64,000 nucleotides of DNA from contig NZ_FOYL01000014.1 of the NCBI RefSeq assembly GCF_900115955.1, positions 62,001 to 126,000 on the forward strand, read 5' to 3'. Below the pieces are notes generated by a model that saw only the letters and a list, made by a program, of their open reading frames with translations, ran no database searches and was not told the origin of the DNA. Source of the stretch: Lentzea waywayandensis (GTDB lineage Bacteria; Actinomycetota; Actinomycetes; Mycobacteriales; Pseudonocardiaceae). Positions 41,943 to 49,762 of the stretch are shown here, piece by piece; position 1 is the stretch's first letter; every line of letters starts with the position of its first letter. The translations under genes were made by a program, and so were the position numbers.

Positions 41943-42718
41943 CACAGCCTCCGGTTCGCCAGCACGGGCAGCTTCGCGCGGACCTCCTCGACGACCTGAA
42001 CGTCCACATCGGACAGAATTGTGCCGGGGGCTCCGTCGAGTCGCTCGCGCACCGAGCCGAGCGGGTCGATCACCGCGCTGCGGCCGATTCCCGTTGGGGC
42101 GGAACCGTAGTCGGCGTCGGGGTCGGCTTGACCGCAGGCGAGGATCCAGGACGTCGCGTCCAGGGCGCGGGCCTGGACCAGCAGGTCCCACTGGCCCGCC
42201 TTGCCGGGGCCCGCTCCCCAGGAGGCGCCGAGCAGGATGACCGGCGCGGTGGTGGCGAGGGCGCGGAAGAGTTCGGGGAACCTGACGTCGTAGCAGGTGG
42301 CGAGGCCGATCGTGGTGCCGTCGACCTCGAACGTCACGGGCTTCTCGCCGGGGGTGACGTTGTCGGACTCGCGGAAGCCGAACGCGTCGAACAGGTGGAT
42401 CTTGTCGTAGCCGAGGTGCAGGCCGGCGCCGGTGACGAGCGTGGTGTTGGTGACCCGGTCGCCCTCGCCCGGTGTGAACATGCCGGCGACCACGACGACG
42501 TTGTGCTCGTCGGCGATGTCGCGGACCGCTGTCGCCCACGGGCCGTCGAGCGGTTCGGCGATCGGCTTCAGTGGCACGCCGAAGCGGCACTGAGTGGCTT
42601 CCGGGAACTGCACCACGCGTGCGCCGTTCGCAGCAGCAGCGGCTACTTCGGCGCGGACGGTGGCAAGGTTCTCCTGCGGATCAGCGGTGGAACTGATCTG
42701 GCACAACGCGAAGCGCAT
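41942..42718 (-). CDS. Carbon-nitrogen hydrolase (nitrilase superfamily)
   Basis: A 258-residue amidase/nitrilase-fold enzyme with the Glu-Lys-Cys triad: Glu in VVQFPEATQCRFGVP, Lys in LGYDKIHLFDAFGF, Cys in GLATCYDVRFPELFRAL. The pattern with ESD after KIHLFD resembles omega-amidase/Nit-type amidases rather than true nitrilases. ATG 42718 follows GAGGAGG. It is divergent from the GntR regulator, with the operator in the 25-base gap, and is coupled to the cupin. Confidence 0.9.
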   Translation of the reverse strand: MRFALCQISSTADPQENLATVRAEVAAAAANGARVVQFPEATQCRFGVPLKPIAEPLDGPWATAVRDIADEHNVVVVAGMFTPGEGDRVTNTTLVTGAGLHLGYDKIHLFDAFGFRESDNVTPGEKPVTFEVDGTTIGLATCYDVRFPELFRALATTAPVILLGASWGAGPGKAGQWDLLVQARALDATSWILACGQADPDADYGSAPTGIGRSAVIDPLGSVRERLDGAPGTILSDVDVQVVEEVRAKLPVLANRRL

Positions 42719-42730
42719 GATCCTCCTCTG

Positions 42731-42747
42731 GTATACATGTTGTATGC
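42731..42747. promoter_or_regulatory. GntR operator, site 1
   Basis: GTATACA-TGT-TGTATGC: ATACA and TGTAT are exact inverted repeats. It occupies the gap between the divergent nitrilase and GntR genes and runs into the GntR start codon (42744). A near-identical site stands at 44738-44754. Confidence 0.75.
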
Positions 42748-43391
42748 AGGGTGCAGCCAGGGATAGCGACAGTTTGTCTGGCAGAGAAAAGGCCTACGAG
42801 TTCCTCAAGGACACGATCCTCGCCGACCCCGAGATGCAGGGGCGGTTCATCAGCGAGCAGGACGTCGCCAACCAGATCGGTGTCTCCCGCACGCCGATCC
42901 GTGAGGCCCTGCTGCTGCTCGCGGCCGAAGACCTCGTCCAGCTCGTGCCGAAGAAGGGTGCGTACGTCGCGCCGTTGTCGTCGCGGCAGATCAGCGAGTT
43001 GATGGAGCTTCGTGGCGTCATCGAGCGGTACGCCGCCGAGCGCACGATGGGCGACGGCATCGTTCCGTTGCGGAAGATGCAGGAACTCATCGAGCAGCAG
43101 CGGTTCCTGGTCGAGGACGCGCGGCAGTTCATCGACGTCGACAGGCAGTTCCACGCGCTTCTGGTGGCGGCGACGGGCAACGAGCTGCTGACGAAGACCT
43201 ACGAGGGGCTGCGCGCACGGCAGGTGCGCGCGGGTGTGGTCGCGTTGTACCGGGCGCACGGCAGGCAGCAGGCCGTGATCGACGAGCACAACGAGATCGT
43301 GGCCGCGCTCGAGTCCGGAGACGTCGGCGCGGCCACCGCGGCGATCACCGCTCACTTGGACACCACGCTGAAGGTGCTGCTCGGCACCTGA
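42744..43391 (+). CDS. GntR family regulator (FadR/FCD type)
   Basis: A 215-residue regulator: N-terminal winged helix with EQDVANQIGVSRTPIREALL and LVPKKGAYVAPLSSRQISEL, then an FCD ligand domain with ELRGVIERYAAERTMGD, IDVDRQFHALLVAATGNELL and DEHNEIVAALESGDVGAA. ATG 42744 lies inside the operator, implying tight autoregulation. It probably represses the nitrilase-cupin operon and, through the second identical site, the MFS and DUF2848 genes. Its 3-prime end overlaps the convergent MFS gene by 40 bases. Confidence 0.92.
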   Translation: MQGAARDSDSLSGREKAYEFLKDTILADPEMQGRFISEQDVANQIGVSRTPIREALLLLAAEDLVQLVPKKGAYVAPLSSRQISELMELRGVIERYAAERTMGDGIVPLRKMQELIEQQRFLVEDARQFIDVDRQFHALLVAATGNELLTKTYEGLRARQVRAGVVALYRAHGRQQAVIDEHNEIVAALESGDVGAATAAITAHLDTTLKVLLGT

Positions 43392-44722
43392 TTTTGGGGC
43401 TGAGCCTCGTCCTCCTGCGGGTTGCGGCCCAGCTTGAGGCCGATCAGCGTCACCACGCACGCCACCGTGACGTAGAGACCGACGACCACCCACGTGCCGA
43501 ACCCGGCCAGCAGCGCGGTGAAGAGCAACGGGGCGATCGCGCCGCCGATCACGCCCGCGAGCGTGTAGGCGAGTGAGCTGCCGGTGTAGCGCAGGCGTTC
43601 GGTGAACTGCTCGGAGATGAACGCGGCCTGCGGCCCGTACATGAACGCGTGGAAGCCGAGTCCCACCACGACCCCGAGCACGATCAGCGGCCACGACTTC
43701 GTGTCGATCAATGGGAACAGCACGAACGGCCAGATCGCGCCGCACACCGCGGCCGCCGCGTAGAGGCCGCGCCGGTTGACCCGGTCGGACAGCCAGCCGG
43801 CGAGCGGCATCAGGAACAGCTGGAAGCCCGAGGCGATCAGCACGGCGACGAGGCCGACGTTGCGCGGCAGCTTGAGCTGGGTCGTGAGGTAGGTCAGCAC
43901 GAACACGGTGTGCAGCGCGTACAGCACGTCCGGGCCGACGCGGCACAGCACGGCGGCGACCAGCGGCCGGGTCTGCGTGCGGAACACCTCGCTGATCGGC
44001 GCGGACGGACGGTCGCCGCGTGCCTCGATCGCCTTGAAGACCGGGGTCTCCTCGAGCTTCACCCGGATCCACAGGCCGAAGATCACGAGCACCGCGGACA
44101 GCAGGAACGCCACGCGCCAGCCCCACGACATGAACGCGGCGTCCGACAGCGCGACGCCGAGGAGCGCGAGCACGCCGTTCGCCATCAGGTTGCCGGCGGG
44201 CGGGCCGATCTGGGCGGCCGACGCCCAGAAGCCGCGTTGCTTCGGGTCGCCGTACTCGCTGGACAGCAGCACCGCGCCGCCCCACTCGCCGCCGAGGCCG
44301 ACGCCCTGCGCGAACCGCAGCATCACGAGCAGCACACCGGCCGCGGGGCCGATCGCGGCGTGCGTCGGCAACAGACCGATGAGCAGCGTCGCGATGCCGG
44401 TGATCAGCAACGTCGTGACGAGCACGCGTTTGCGGCCGATCTTGTCGCCGAGCCGGCCGAACAGGAACCCCCCGAGCGGCCGGGACAGGTAGCCGACGGC
44501 GTACGTCGAGAACGCGAGCAGCGTCGCGGTCAGCGGTTCGGAGCTCGGGAAGAACAACGGGCCGAGCACGACGGCCGCGGCGACGTTGTAGATCGCGAAG
44601 TCGTACCACTCCAGGGCGGTACCGGAGAGCGAGGCCACGAAGGCGCGTACCAGGGCCGAACGAGGTACGTCCGGTGACGTGGCTGTCGTTGCTGAACCTG
44701 TATTTGAAGTTACTGGCGGCAT
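43352..44722 (-). CDS. MFS transporter, metabolite:H+ symporter type
   Basis: A 456-residue twelve-helix transporter of the MHS group (citrate/shikimate/proline-betaine-type symporters). It has ASLSGTALEWYDFAIYNVAA at helix 1, GYLSRPLGGFLFGRLGDKIG and FAQGVGLGGEWGGAVLLSSE. These are the family's signature segments. The substrate is probably an organic acid or amide degraded by the enzymes of this locus. ATG 44722 is used; the preceding operator (44738-44754) lies just upstream of the -10 region. Confidence 0.92.
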   Translation of the reverse strand: MPPVTSNTGSATTATSPDVPRSALVRAFVASLSGTALEWYDFAIYNVAAAVVLGPLFFPSSEPLTATLLAFSTYAVGYLSRPLGGFLFGRLGDKIGRKRVLVTTLLITGIATLLIGLLPTHAAIGPAAGVLLVMLRFAQGVGLGGEWGGAVLLSSEYGDPKQRGFWASAAQIGPPAGNLMANGVLALLGVALSDAAFMSWGWRVAFLLSAVLVIFGLWIRVKLEETPVFKAIEARGDRPSAPISEVFRTQTRPLVAAVLCRVGPDVLYALHTVFVLTYLTTQLKLPRNVGLVAVLIASGFQLFLMPLAGWLSDRVNRRGLYAAAAVCGAIWPFVLFPLIDTKSWPLIVLGVVVGLGFHAFMYGPQAAFISEQFTERLRYTGSSLAYTLAGVIGGAIAPLLFTALLAGFGTWVVVGLYVTVACVVTLIGLKLGRNPQEDEAQPQNQVPSSTFSVVSK

Positions 44723-44737
44723 GGCGTAATACTGCCT

Positions 44738-44754
44738 GTATACAACTCGTATGC
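44738..44754. promoter_or_regulatory. GntR operator, site 2
   Basis: GTATACA-ACT-CGTATGC matches site 1 (42731-42747) at 13 of 17 positions, including the arms GTATACA and GTATGC. It sits between the divergent MFS and DUF2848 genes. The repetition of the same sequence at both divergent promoters of this locus strongly supports a shared regulator. Confidence 0.75.
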
Positions 44755-44768
44755 GCAAGGAGTACCGC

Positions 44769-45464
44769 ATGTCTACTGCTCGTACACAGCTCGCTACGCT
44801 GGTCTTTGGTCTTCCCGACGGCAGCACCACCGAGGTCGCCGTGACGACCTTGCTCAACGGCGGATACGCGGGTCGCAGCCAGGACGACGTGGCCGCTCAC
44901 GTGCGCGAACTGGCCGAACTGGGCGTGCCGGCGCCGTCCGTGACGCCGAGCCTCTACCCCGTCTCGCCGTACCTCGCGCAGCAGACCTCGACGGTCCCCG
45001 CGCAGCACGGCAGGACGTCCGGCGAGGCCGAGTGGGCGCTCATCGTGACCAGTGATTCAGATGTCCTGCTGACGGTCGCATGCGACCACACGGACCGCGC
45101 GCTGGAGGTGCACGGCGTCGCGTGGAGCAAGAACGCCGGCCCGGACGTGCTGGGCCGCAAGGCGTGGCGGTTGTCCGAGGTGGCGGACCGGATCGACGCG
45201 ATCGAGCTCACCGCGTGGGCCGACGGCGTGGAGATCCAGCGCGGCACCCTCGCCGAGCTGCTGACCCCGCGGTACTGGGTGGAGCGGCTGCGCGAACTGG
45301 GCCTGCTCAAGCCCGGCACCGTGCTGCTGTCCGGCACGATCCCGATGCACCACGGCGTGGACCAGTTCGCGTCGAAGTGGCGGGTAGAGCTGCGCGACCC
45401 CGCCACCGGTGATGTCATCGACTGCGACTACGAGGTGACGAGGCTGCCCGACCCCATCGGCTGA
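44769..45464 (+). CDS. DUF2848 family protein
   Basis: A 231-residue protein of the DUF2848 family, thought to resemble the fumarylacetoacetase fold. Landmarks: YPVSPYLAQQTSTVPAQHGR, SGEAEWALIVTSDSDVLLTV, CDHTDRALEVHGVAWSKN and VLLSGTIPMHHGVDQFASKW (metal-binding-like). ATG 44769 is chosen since AAGGAG stands at correct spacing; ATG 44751 lies in the operator. Together with the nitrilase, cupin and MHS transporter it forms a likely uptake and breakdown route for a small acid or amide. Exact chemistry unknown. Confidence 0.85.
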   Translation: MSTARTQLATLVFGLPDGSTTEVAVTTLLNGGYAGRSQDDVAAHVRELAELGVPAPSVTPSLYPVSPYLAQQTSTVPAQHGRTSGEAEWALIVTSDSDVLLTVACDHTDRALEVHGVAWSKNAGPDVLGRKAWRLSEVADRIDAIELTAWADGVEIQRGTLAELLTPRYWVERLRELGLLKPGTVLLSGTIPMHHGVDQFASKWRVELRDPATGDVIDCDYEVTRLPDPIG

Positions 45465-45548
45465 GCCGGTATGCGCCTCCTGAGGCCTGTCGAGATCGGT
45501 GTCGCTCGTTCGACTCATGGGCGACGGACGAGCACAGGGAGGCACAAG

Positions 45549-46145
45549 ATGGGCAAGGTCTACACGGGCGCCAGCACCTCGATCGACGGTTACGTCTCGG
45601 GCCCGGACTTCTCCGGCTTCGACAAGCTGTTCGCCTGGTACGAGGCGGGCGACATCGCGTTCACCGTCCCGACCGGCGCCATGACGGTCAACCTCACGCC
45701 GGCCAGCGCCGCCTACTTCGGCGGGCTGATCCAGGCGACCGGCGCGTTGGTGGTGGGGCGCAAGCTCTACGACTTCACCAACGGCTGGGGCGGCCGGCAC
45801 CCGATGGGCGTGCACACGGTCGTGCTCACCCATCGGCCGTTGGAGGACAACGAGCACTTCACGTTCGTCACCGGCGGCATCGCAGAGGCAGTCGCGGTGG
45901 CGCAGAAGCACGCGGGCGAGAAGGGCGTCGGCCTGAACTCCGGCGAGATCGCGCGTCAGGCGATCGACGCGGGCCTGGTGGACGAGATCTTCCTCGACCT
46001 GGTGCCGGTGATCCTCGGCGGAGGCACGCCGTTCTTCGCGCCCGGCAAGGGATACGAGCTGGAGGGACCGATCTCGGTCGTGGAGAGCACCTCGGTAACC
46101 CACCTGCGCTACAAAGTGAAGTATGAAGCTCCGGAGACTGACTGA
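45549..46145 (+). CDS. Dihydrofolate reductase-like (RibD C-terminal) protein
   Basis: A 198-residue protein of the DHFR/RibD-C fold: VYTGASTSIDGYVSGPDFSG at the start, TGALVVGRKLYDFTNGWGG, VVLTHRPLEDNEHFTFVTGG and VDEIFLDLVPVILGGGTPFF near the end. Such proteins use NADPH for small ketone or flavin-type reductions; this one is not FolA. ATG 45549 has GGGAGG upstream. Its end overlaps the GNAT gene start by 23 bases. Confidence 0.88.
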   Translation: MGKVYTGASTSIDGYVSGPDFSGFDKLFAWYEAGDIAFTVPTGAMTVNLTPASAAYFGGLIQATGALVVGRKLYDFTNGWGGRHPMGVHTVVLTHRPLEDNEHFTFVTGGIAEAVAVAQKHAGEKGVGLNSGEIARQAIDAGLVDEIFLDLVPVILGGGTPFFAPGKGYELEGPISVVESTSVTHLRYKVKYEAPETD

Positions 46146-46626
46146 CGCCGACGCGGCGGAGCTGTTCCAGGCCGTCACGGAGTCGCTCCCGCATCTACGC
46201 CTGTGGATGCCGTGGGCTGCCAACGGTTACGACGCGTCGATGCTGGCGGAGTTCCTCGCCGACGCCGCACAGGGCTGGGACCGCGGGACGCTGTTCCCCC
46301 ACGCCATCACCGTCGACGACGCGATCGTCGGCCTGGTGACCGCGAACCGGAACCGCGGGGCCGATCTCGTGGAGATCGGTTACTGGCTGCATCCCGCGCA
46401 CACCGGACAGGGTCACGCCACCGCCGCGGCCGCGGAACTGGTCGAGTTCGCGTTCGCGCTGGACGGCGTGCGCAGGATCCAGATCTGGCACGACGAGGCG
46501 AACGTCGCGAGCAGCGGCGTGCCGCGGCGGCTCGGGTTCACCGAGATCGACCGCCGCACACCGCCGCGCGAACCCGCGATCGGCAACCGCGTCGGGGTGG
46601 ACGTGGTGTGGGAGCTGCGCCGCTAG
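46123..46626 (+). CDS. GNAT family N-acetyltransferase (RimJ/RimL type)
   Basis: A 167-residue acetyltransferase. It has MKLRRLTDADAAELFQAVTE, VEIGYWLHPAHTGQGHATAA (acetyl-CoA motif, Gln/Arg-x-x-Gly-x-Ala form reading GQGHATAA) and IWHDEANVASSGVPRRLGFT. This is the RimJ/RimL subgroup that acetylates N-termini or small amines; the acceptor is unknown. It overlaps the DHFR-like gene and is convergent with the multicopper oxidase gene. Confidence 0.9.
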   Translation: MKLRRLTDADAAELFQAVTESLPHLRLWMPWAANGYDASMLAEFLADAAQGWDRGTLFPHAITVDDAIVGLVTANRNRGADLVEIGYWLHPAHTGQGHATAAAAELVEFAFALDGVRRIQIWHDEANVASSGVPRRLGFTEIDRRTPPREPAIGNRVGVDVVWELRR

Positions 46627-46635
46627 GGAACGCGA

Positions 46636-48102
46636 CTAGGGGACGATCTCGAGCTGCGCCATCATGCCGATCCACGAGTGTTCGAGGAAGTGGCAGTGGT
46701 AGACGTAGCGGCCGGTGTAGCCGGTGAACGTCGCCTGCACCTTCACGGTCTCCCCCGCCGTGATCGGGATGGTGTCCTTGAGGCCCGCGTCGCTCGGGTG
46801 GGGCGGGCCGCCGTTGCGCTCCAGCACGCGGAACTGCACCAGGTGCAGGTGGAAGTTGTGCTTGACGCCGGCCGGGTCGGAGCTCTTGATCAGCCAGGTC
46901 TCGGTGGCGCCGCGTTTGATGGTGAAGTCGACGCGGTCCATGTCGAAGACCTTGCCGTTGATCACGCCGTCCGGCCGCTCGTTGGGCTTGAAGACGTAGA
47001 ACAGGTCGACCTCGCGGTCCACTGTGGACAGCGGCAGCGCGGGCAGCGGGCGCAGGGCGGCCGGGACGCGGCTCGAGTCGGAGGCGCGGCGGACCACGTC
47101 GAAGCGGAGGATCTCGCCGCCCGCGGAGTCGGTCAGCGTCACCTTCGAGCCCACCGGGTACTTCGAGAAGTCGACGACGACGTCGGCGCGTTCGGCTGAG
47201 GACAGAAGCAGTTCCTCCGCCTCCACGGACTCGGAGTACAGGCCGCCGTCGGAGCCGATGCGGGTGAACTTGTCGCCGGTCAGCCTGAGGCGGAAGACCC
47301 GCTGGTTCGCCGTGTTGATCAGGCGGAAGCGGTACTTGCGGGCGGCGACCTCGAAGTAGGGCTGGGGCACGCCGTTGGCCAGGACCGTGGTGCGCTTGCT
47401 CGGGTCGTCGAAGACCACGATGTTGCCGCTGTCGTCGAACTGGATGTCGCGCAGCATGATCGGGACGTCGTAGGCGCCGGACGGGAGGTTCAGGCCCCGT
47501 TCGGAGTCGTCCTCGATCACGTAGGCGCCGTGCAGTCCCAAGTAGACGTGCGCGGCCTCGGTGCCGTGGCTGTGGTCGTGGTACCAGAGGGTCGTGCCCT
47601 GCTGGGAGTTCGGGTAGAGGTACAGACGCGTGCGGCCGGGCTCGATGAGGTCCTTCGGGTGGCCGTCGTGCTCGGGTGGCACGTGGCCGCCGTGCAGGTG
47701 GACGTTCGCGGCCTCGTCCATCTTGTTCTGGAACATGATCAGGGTCTTGCGGCCCGTCTTGGCCTTGATCGTCGGGCCGATGAACTGACCGCCGAAGCCC
47801 ATGACCGGCGACTGGAGGCCGGGCAGGATCTCGGCGGTCGTGCGTTCGATCGAGAGCTGGTAGATCTCCTGCCTCGAGGTGGAGACCAGCGGCTTGAGCA
47901 CCGGCGGGACGGGCATCGGACGTGTCCACGGGACTATTTCCGGTCTGGTGCCCGAAAACGTCTTCGACTCCTGGAACGCCACCGGCTCGTGCGCGGCGTG
48001 CGTCGTGCTCTCGTGTCCCTCGGCCGGCGCGAGCAGCTTCGGCACCCCGAACACGCCCGCCGCGATTCCACCCGCGGCGAGCACACCTCGTCTGTTGAGC
48101 AT
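46636..48102 (-). CDS. Tat-exported multicopper oxidase
   Basis: A 488-residue laccase/bilirubin-oxidase-type enzyme. Tat signal with NRRGVLAAGGIAAGVFG. Three cupredoxin domains with the four copper clusters: VHLHGGHVPPEHDG, LWYHDHSHGTEAAH, HNFHLHLVQF and YHCHFLEHSWIGMM (T1 Cys-His with Met ligand). It should oxidise phenols or Cu(I)/metals outside the membrane, four electrons to O2. ATG 48102 is preferred over GTG 48105 because AGGGGA is then spaced about seven bases. No regulatory site is seen upstream. Confidence 0.93.
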   Translation of the reverse strand: MLNRRGVLAAGGIAAGVFGVPKLLAPAEGHESTTHAAHEPVAFQESKTFSGTRPEIVPWTRPMPVPPVLKPLVSTSRQEIYQLSIERTTAEILPGLQSPVMGFGGQFIGPTIKAKTGRKTLIMFQNKMDEAANVHLHGGHVPPEHDGHPKDLIEPGRTRLYLYPNSQQGTTLWYHDHSHGTEAAHVYLGLHGAYVIEDDSERGLNLPSGAYDVPIMLRDIQFDDSGNIVVFDDPSKRTTVLANGVPQPYFEVAARKYRFRLINTANQRVFRLRLTGDKFTRIGSDGGLYSESVEAEELLLSSAERADVVVDFSKYPVGSKVTLTDSAGGEILRFDVVRRASDSSRVPAALRPLPALPLSTVDREVDLFYVFKPNERPDGVINGKVFDMDRVDFTIKRGATETWLIKSSDPAGVKHNFHLHLVQFRVLERNGGPPHPSDAGLKDTIPITAGETVKVQATFTGYTGRYVYHCHFLEHSWIGMMAQLEIVP

Positions 48103-48241
48103 CACTGTTCCCCTAAGCGCCCCAGGCGGATGCGATCATGAGAACGCTCCCGCAGCGGTTGGATGCGGCGGAAACCTACGCCGGGCGATCGGGGGTAACA
48201 CCTAGTTCCGAGTTGGGCTCACGTATGCAGAGCCCACTGTC

Positions 48242-48898
48242 TCAAGAGGCCAGTGAGGCCTTCACCGCACGCGTGCGGTCGTCGGCGAGCACTTCCTCAT
48301 CACCATTCTGAATCGCTTGCAGCACTTGGGAAACGACCTCCTCCGGGCTGACCTTCGGTCCGGTCTGGGCTGCCGCCATGTCGGTGTCGATGAAGCCGGC
48401 GTGCACCCCGATGACGTTGGTTCCCTGCTCCCGCAACGCTTCCCGCGTCGACCTGGTGAGCGACCAGCCCGCGGCCTTGGACGCCGCGTACCCGCGCCAG
48501 GCCGGACGGCCGACCCACGACAGGATGCTCAGCACGTTGACGAGCGCGCCGCCGCCATTGGCTTTCAGAATGGGTGCGAACGCGTCCGTCGTGCGGACGA
48601 GGCCGAAGAAGTTGACCTCGAATTCTGCCTTGATGCTGTCAACGTCCTCGCCCGCGACGAGCACTCCGGCGTTGTTGATGACGATCGAGACGTCCCCGAG
48701 CTCCTTCGCGGCGGCCGCGACGGACGCGTCGTCGGTCACGTCGAGCTGGACCGGGACGACGCCCTCGTCCACCACGGACGCCGGGTTCCGCGCCCCGCCG
48801 TAGACCTTCGCCCCGCGCTTCACGAACTCCTGCGCGAACGCCCGGCCGAGCCCGCGGTTGGCTCCGGTCACCAGCACCGCTGCACCGTTGAAGTCCAT
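48242..48898 (-). CDS. Short-chain dehydrogenase/reductase (HxlR target)
   Basis: A 218-residue SDR: cofactor site VLVTGANRGLGRAFAQEFVK, VINNAGVLVAGED, Ser in LVNVLSILSWVG, and YAASKAAGWSLTRS (YxxxK). The ARNP after strand 2 suggests NADP(H). GGAGGTAGCG precedes the ATG. It is divergent from the HxlR gene, with two operator copies between, as in many quinone/aldehyde-responsive HxlR-SDR pairs. Confidence 0.91.
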   Translation of the reverse strand: MDFNGAAVLVTGANRGLGRAFAQEFVKRGAKVYGGARNPASVVDEGVVPVQLDVTDDASVAAAAKELGDVSIVINNAGVLVAGEDVDSIKAEFEVNFFGLVRTTDAFAPILKANGGGALVNVLSILSWVGRPAWRGYAASKAAGWSLTRSTREALREQGTNVIGVHAGFIDTDMAAAQTGPKVSPEEVVSQVLQAIQNGDEEVLADDRTRAVKASLAS

Positions 48899-48910
48899 CG
48901 CTACCTCCTA

Positions 48911-48959
48911 AGTTGGCTTTCCCAACTCACACTAGCGAGGTAAGTTGGATTTGCCAACT
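48911..48959. promoter_or_regulatory. Two tandem HxlR operators
   Basis: AGTTGG-CTTTC-CCAACT (48911-48927) and AGTTGG-ATTTG-CCAACT (48943-48959) are two copies of one inverted repeat, 32 bases (three helical turns) centre to centre. The second covers the -35 of a HxlR promoter whose -10-like TAGGAT is at 48966-48971; the first lies by the SDR ribosome site. Confidence 0.85.
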
Positions 48960-48977
48960 CACTGATAGGATGGTCAC

Positions 48978-49406
48978 ATGGCACCTCGAAGCTGCTCCGT
49001 GGCGAACGCTCTGGAGGTCGTGGGCGAGCGCTGGTCACTGCTGGCGTTGCGCGAGGTCTTCTTCGGCAACACCCGGTTCGACCAGATCGCGGCGAACACC
49101 GGCGCGTCCCGCGACGTGCTGACCGTGCGGCTGAAGAAGCTGGTCGCGGCGGGCGTACTGGAGAAGCACCAGTACTCGGACCACCCGCCACGGCACGAGT
49201 ACCACCTCACGGACGCGGGACGAGCGCTGCACAACGTGCTGCTGATGTTCAAGGAGTGGGGCGACACCTACGTGACGCAGGGGCCCCTCCCGCTCGTGTA
49301 TCAACACTCATGCGGCGCTGTGCTGGAGCCACGCGTGGTGTGCGCTCACTGCGGCGAGGAAGCCACTCTCGAGTCGCTCAGCCGTGCGCCGGAGTCGGCA
49401 GCGTGA
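48978..49406 (+). CDS. HxlR family transcriptional regulator
   Basis: A 142-residue winged-helix regulator: CSVANALEVVGERWSLLALR (with the N-terminal Cys used for redox/electrophile sensing in several HxlR proteins), RFDQIAANTGASRDVLTVRL and HEYHLTDAGRALHNVLLMFK. The C-terminal CGAVLEPRVVCAHCG holds three further cysteines (possible zinc site). TAGGAT upstream makes the transcript probably leaderless. It is expected to repress itself and the divergent SDR by the tandem operators. The stop overlaps the next gene by four bases. Confidence 0.92.
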   Translation: MAPRSCSVANALEVVGERWSLLALREVFFGNTRFDQIAANTGASRDVLTVRLKKLVAAGVLEKHQYSDHPPRHEYHLTDAGRALHNVLLMFKEWGDTYVTQGPLPLVYQHSCGAVLEPRVVCAHCGEEATLESLSRAPESAA

Positions 49407-49762
49407 CCGACCTCGCGGCACGGCTGGAGGCACTGCGCGTACAGGTCGGCGCCACCTGGATGGTCGGCTTCGAGAACTTCGACGGCGGCCACCCGTTCAT
49501 CGAGGTGACAGAGGGGCCGGTGTACCGGCTCGTGGCCTACGAGCGCGGCCGCCGCCTGTTCGCGCAGGAGACCCGCAAGCTCGACGAGATCCTCTACTGG
49601 GCGCTGTACGAGGTCACGCGGAGCATGGCGTACGCGTCGGCGGTGCGGAACCCGGTGGAGGGTGAGGAGCAGCGGTTCACGGCGTTCCGGCGGCAGGAGG
49701 AACTGCTGGGCGGGCTCGACCCGCGTTGGGCGGAGCGCGCGCGGGCGTCGCGGCCTAGCTGA
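49403..49762 (+). CDS. Immunity-protein-like small protein (Imm61/Imm63-like)
   Basis: A 119-residue protein with VGFENFDGGHPFIEVTEG, LVAYERGRRLFAQETRKLDE, ILYWALYEVTRSMAYASAV and FTAFRRQEELLGGLDPRWAE. The DExLYW-helix and RRQxELL...WxE ending resemble the Imm61/Imm63-type immunity proteins associated with polymorphic toxins; family assignment is from memory of the pattern and tentative. No toxin gene is next to it. GTG 49403 overlaps the HxlR stop (GTGA), so it is co-expressed with that regulator. Confidence 0.5.
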   Translation: MTDLAARLEALRVQVGATWMVGFENFDGGHPFIEVTEGPVYRLVAYERGRRLFAQETRKLDEILYWALYEVTRSMAYASAVRNPVEGEEQRFTAFRRQEELLGGLDPRWAERARASRPS

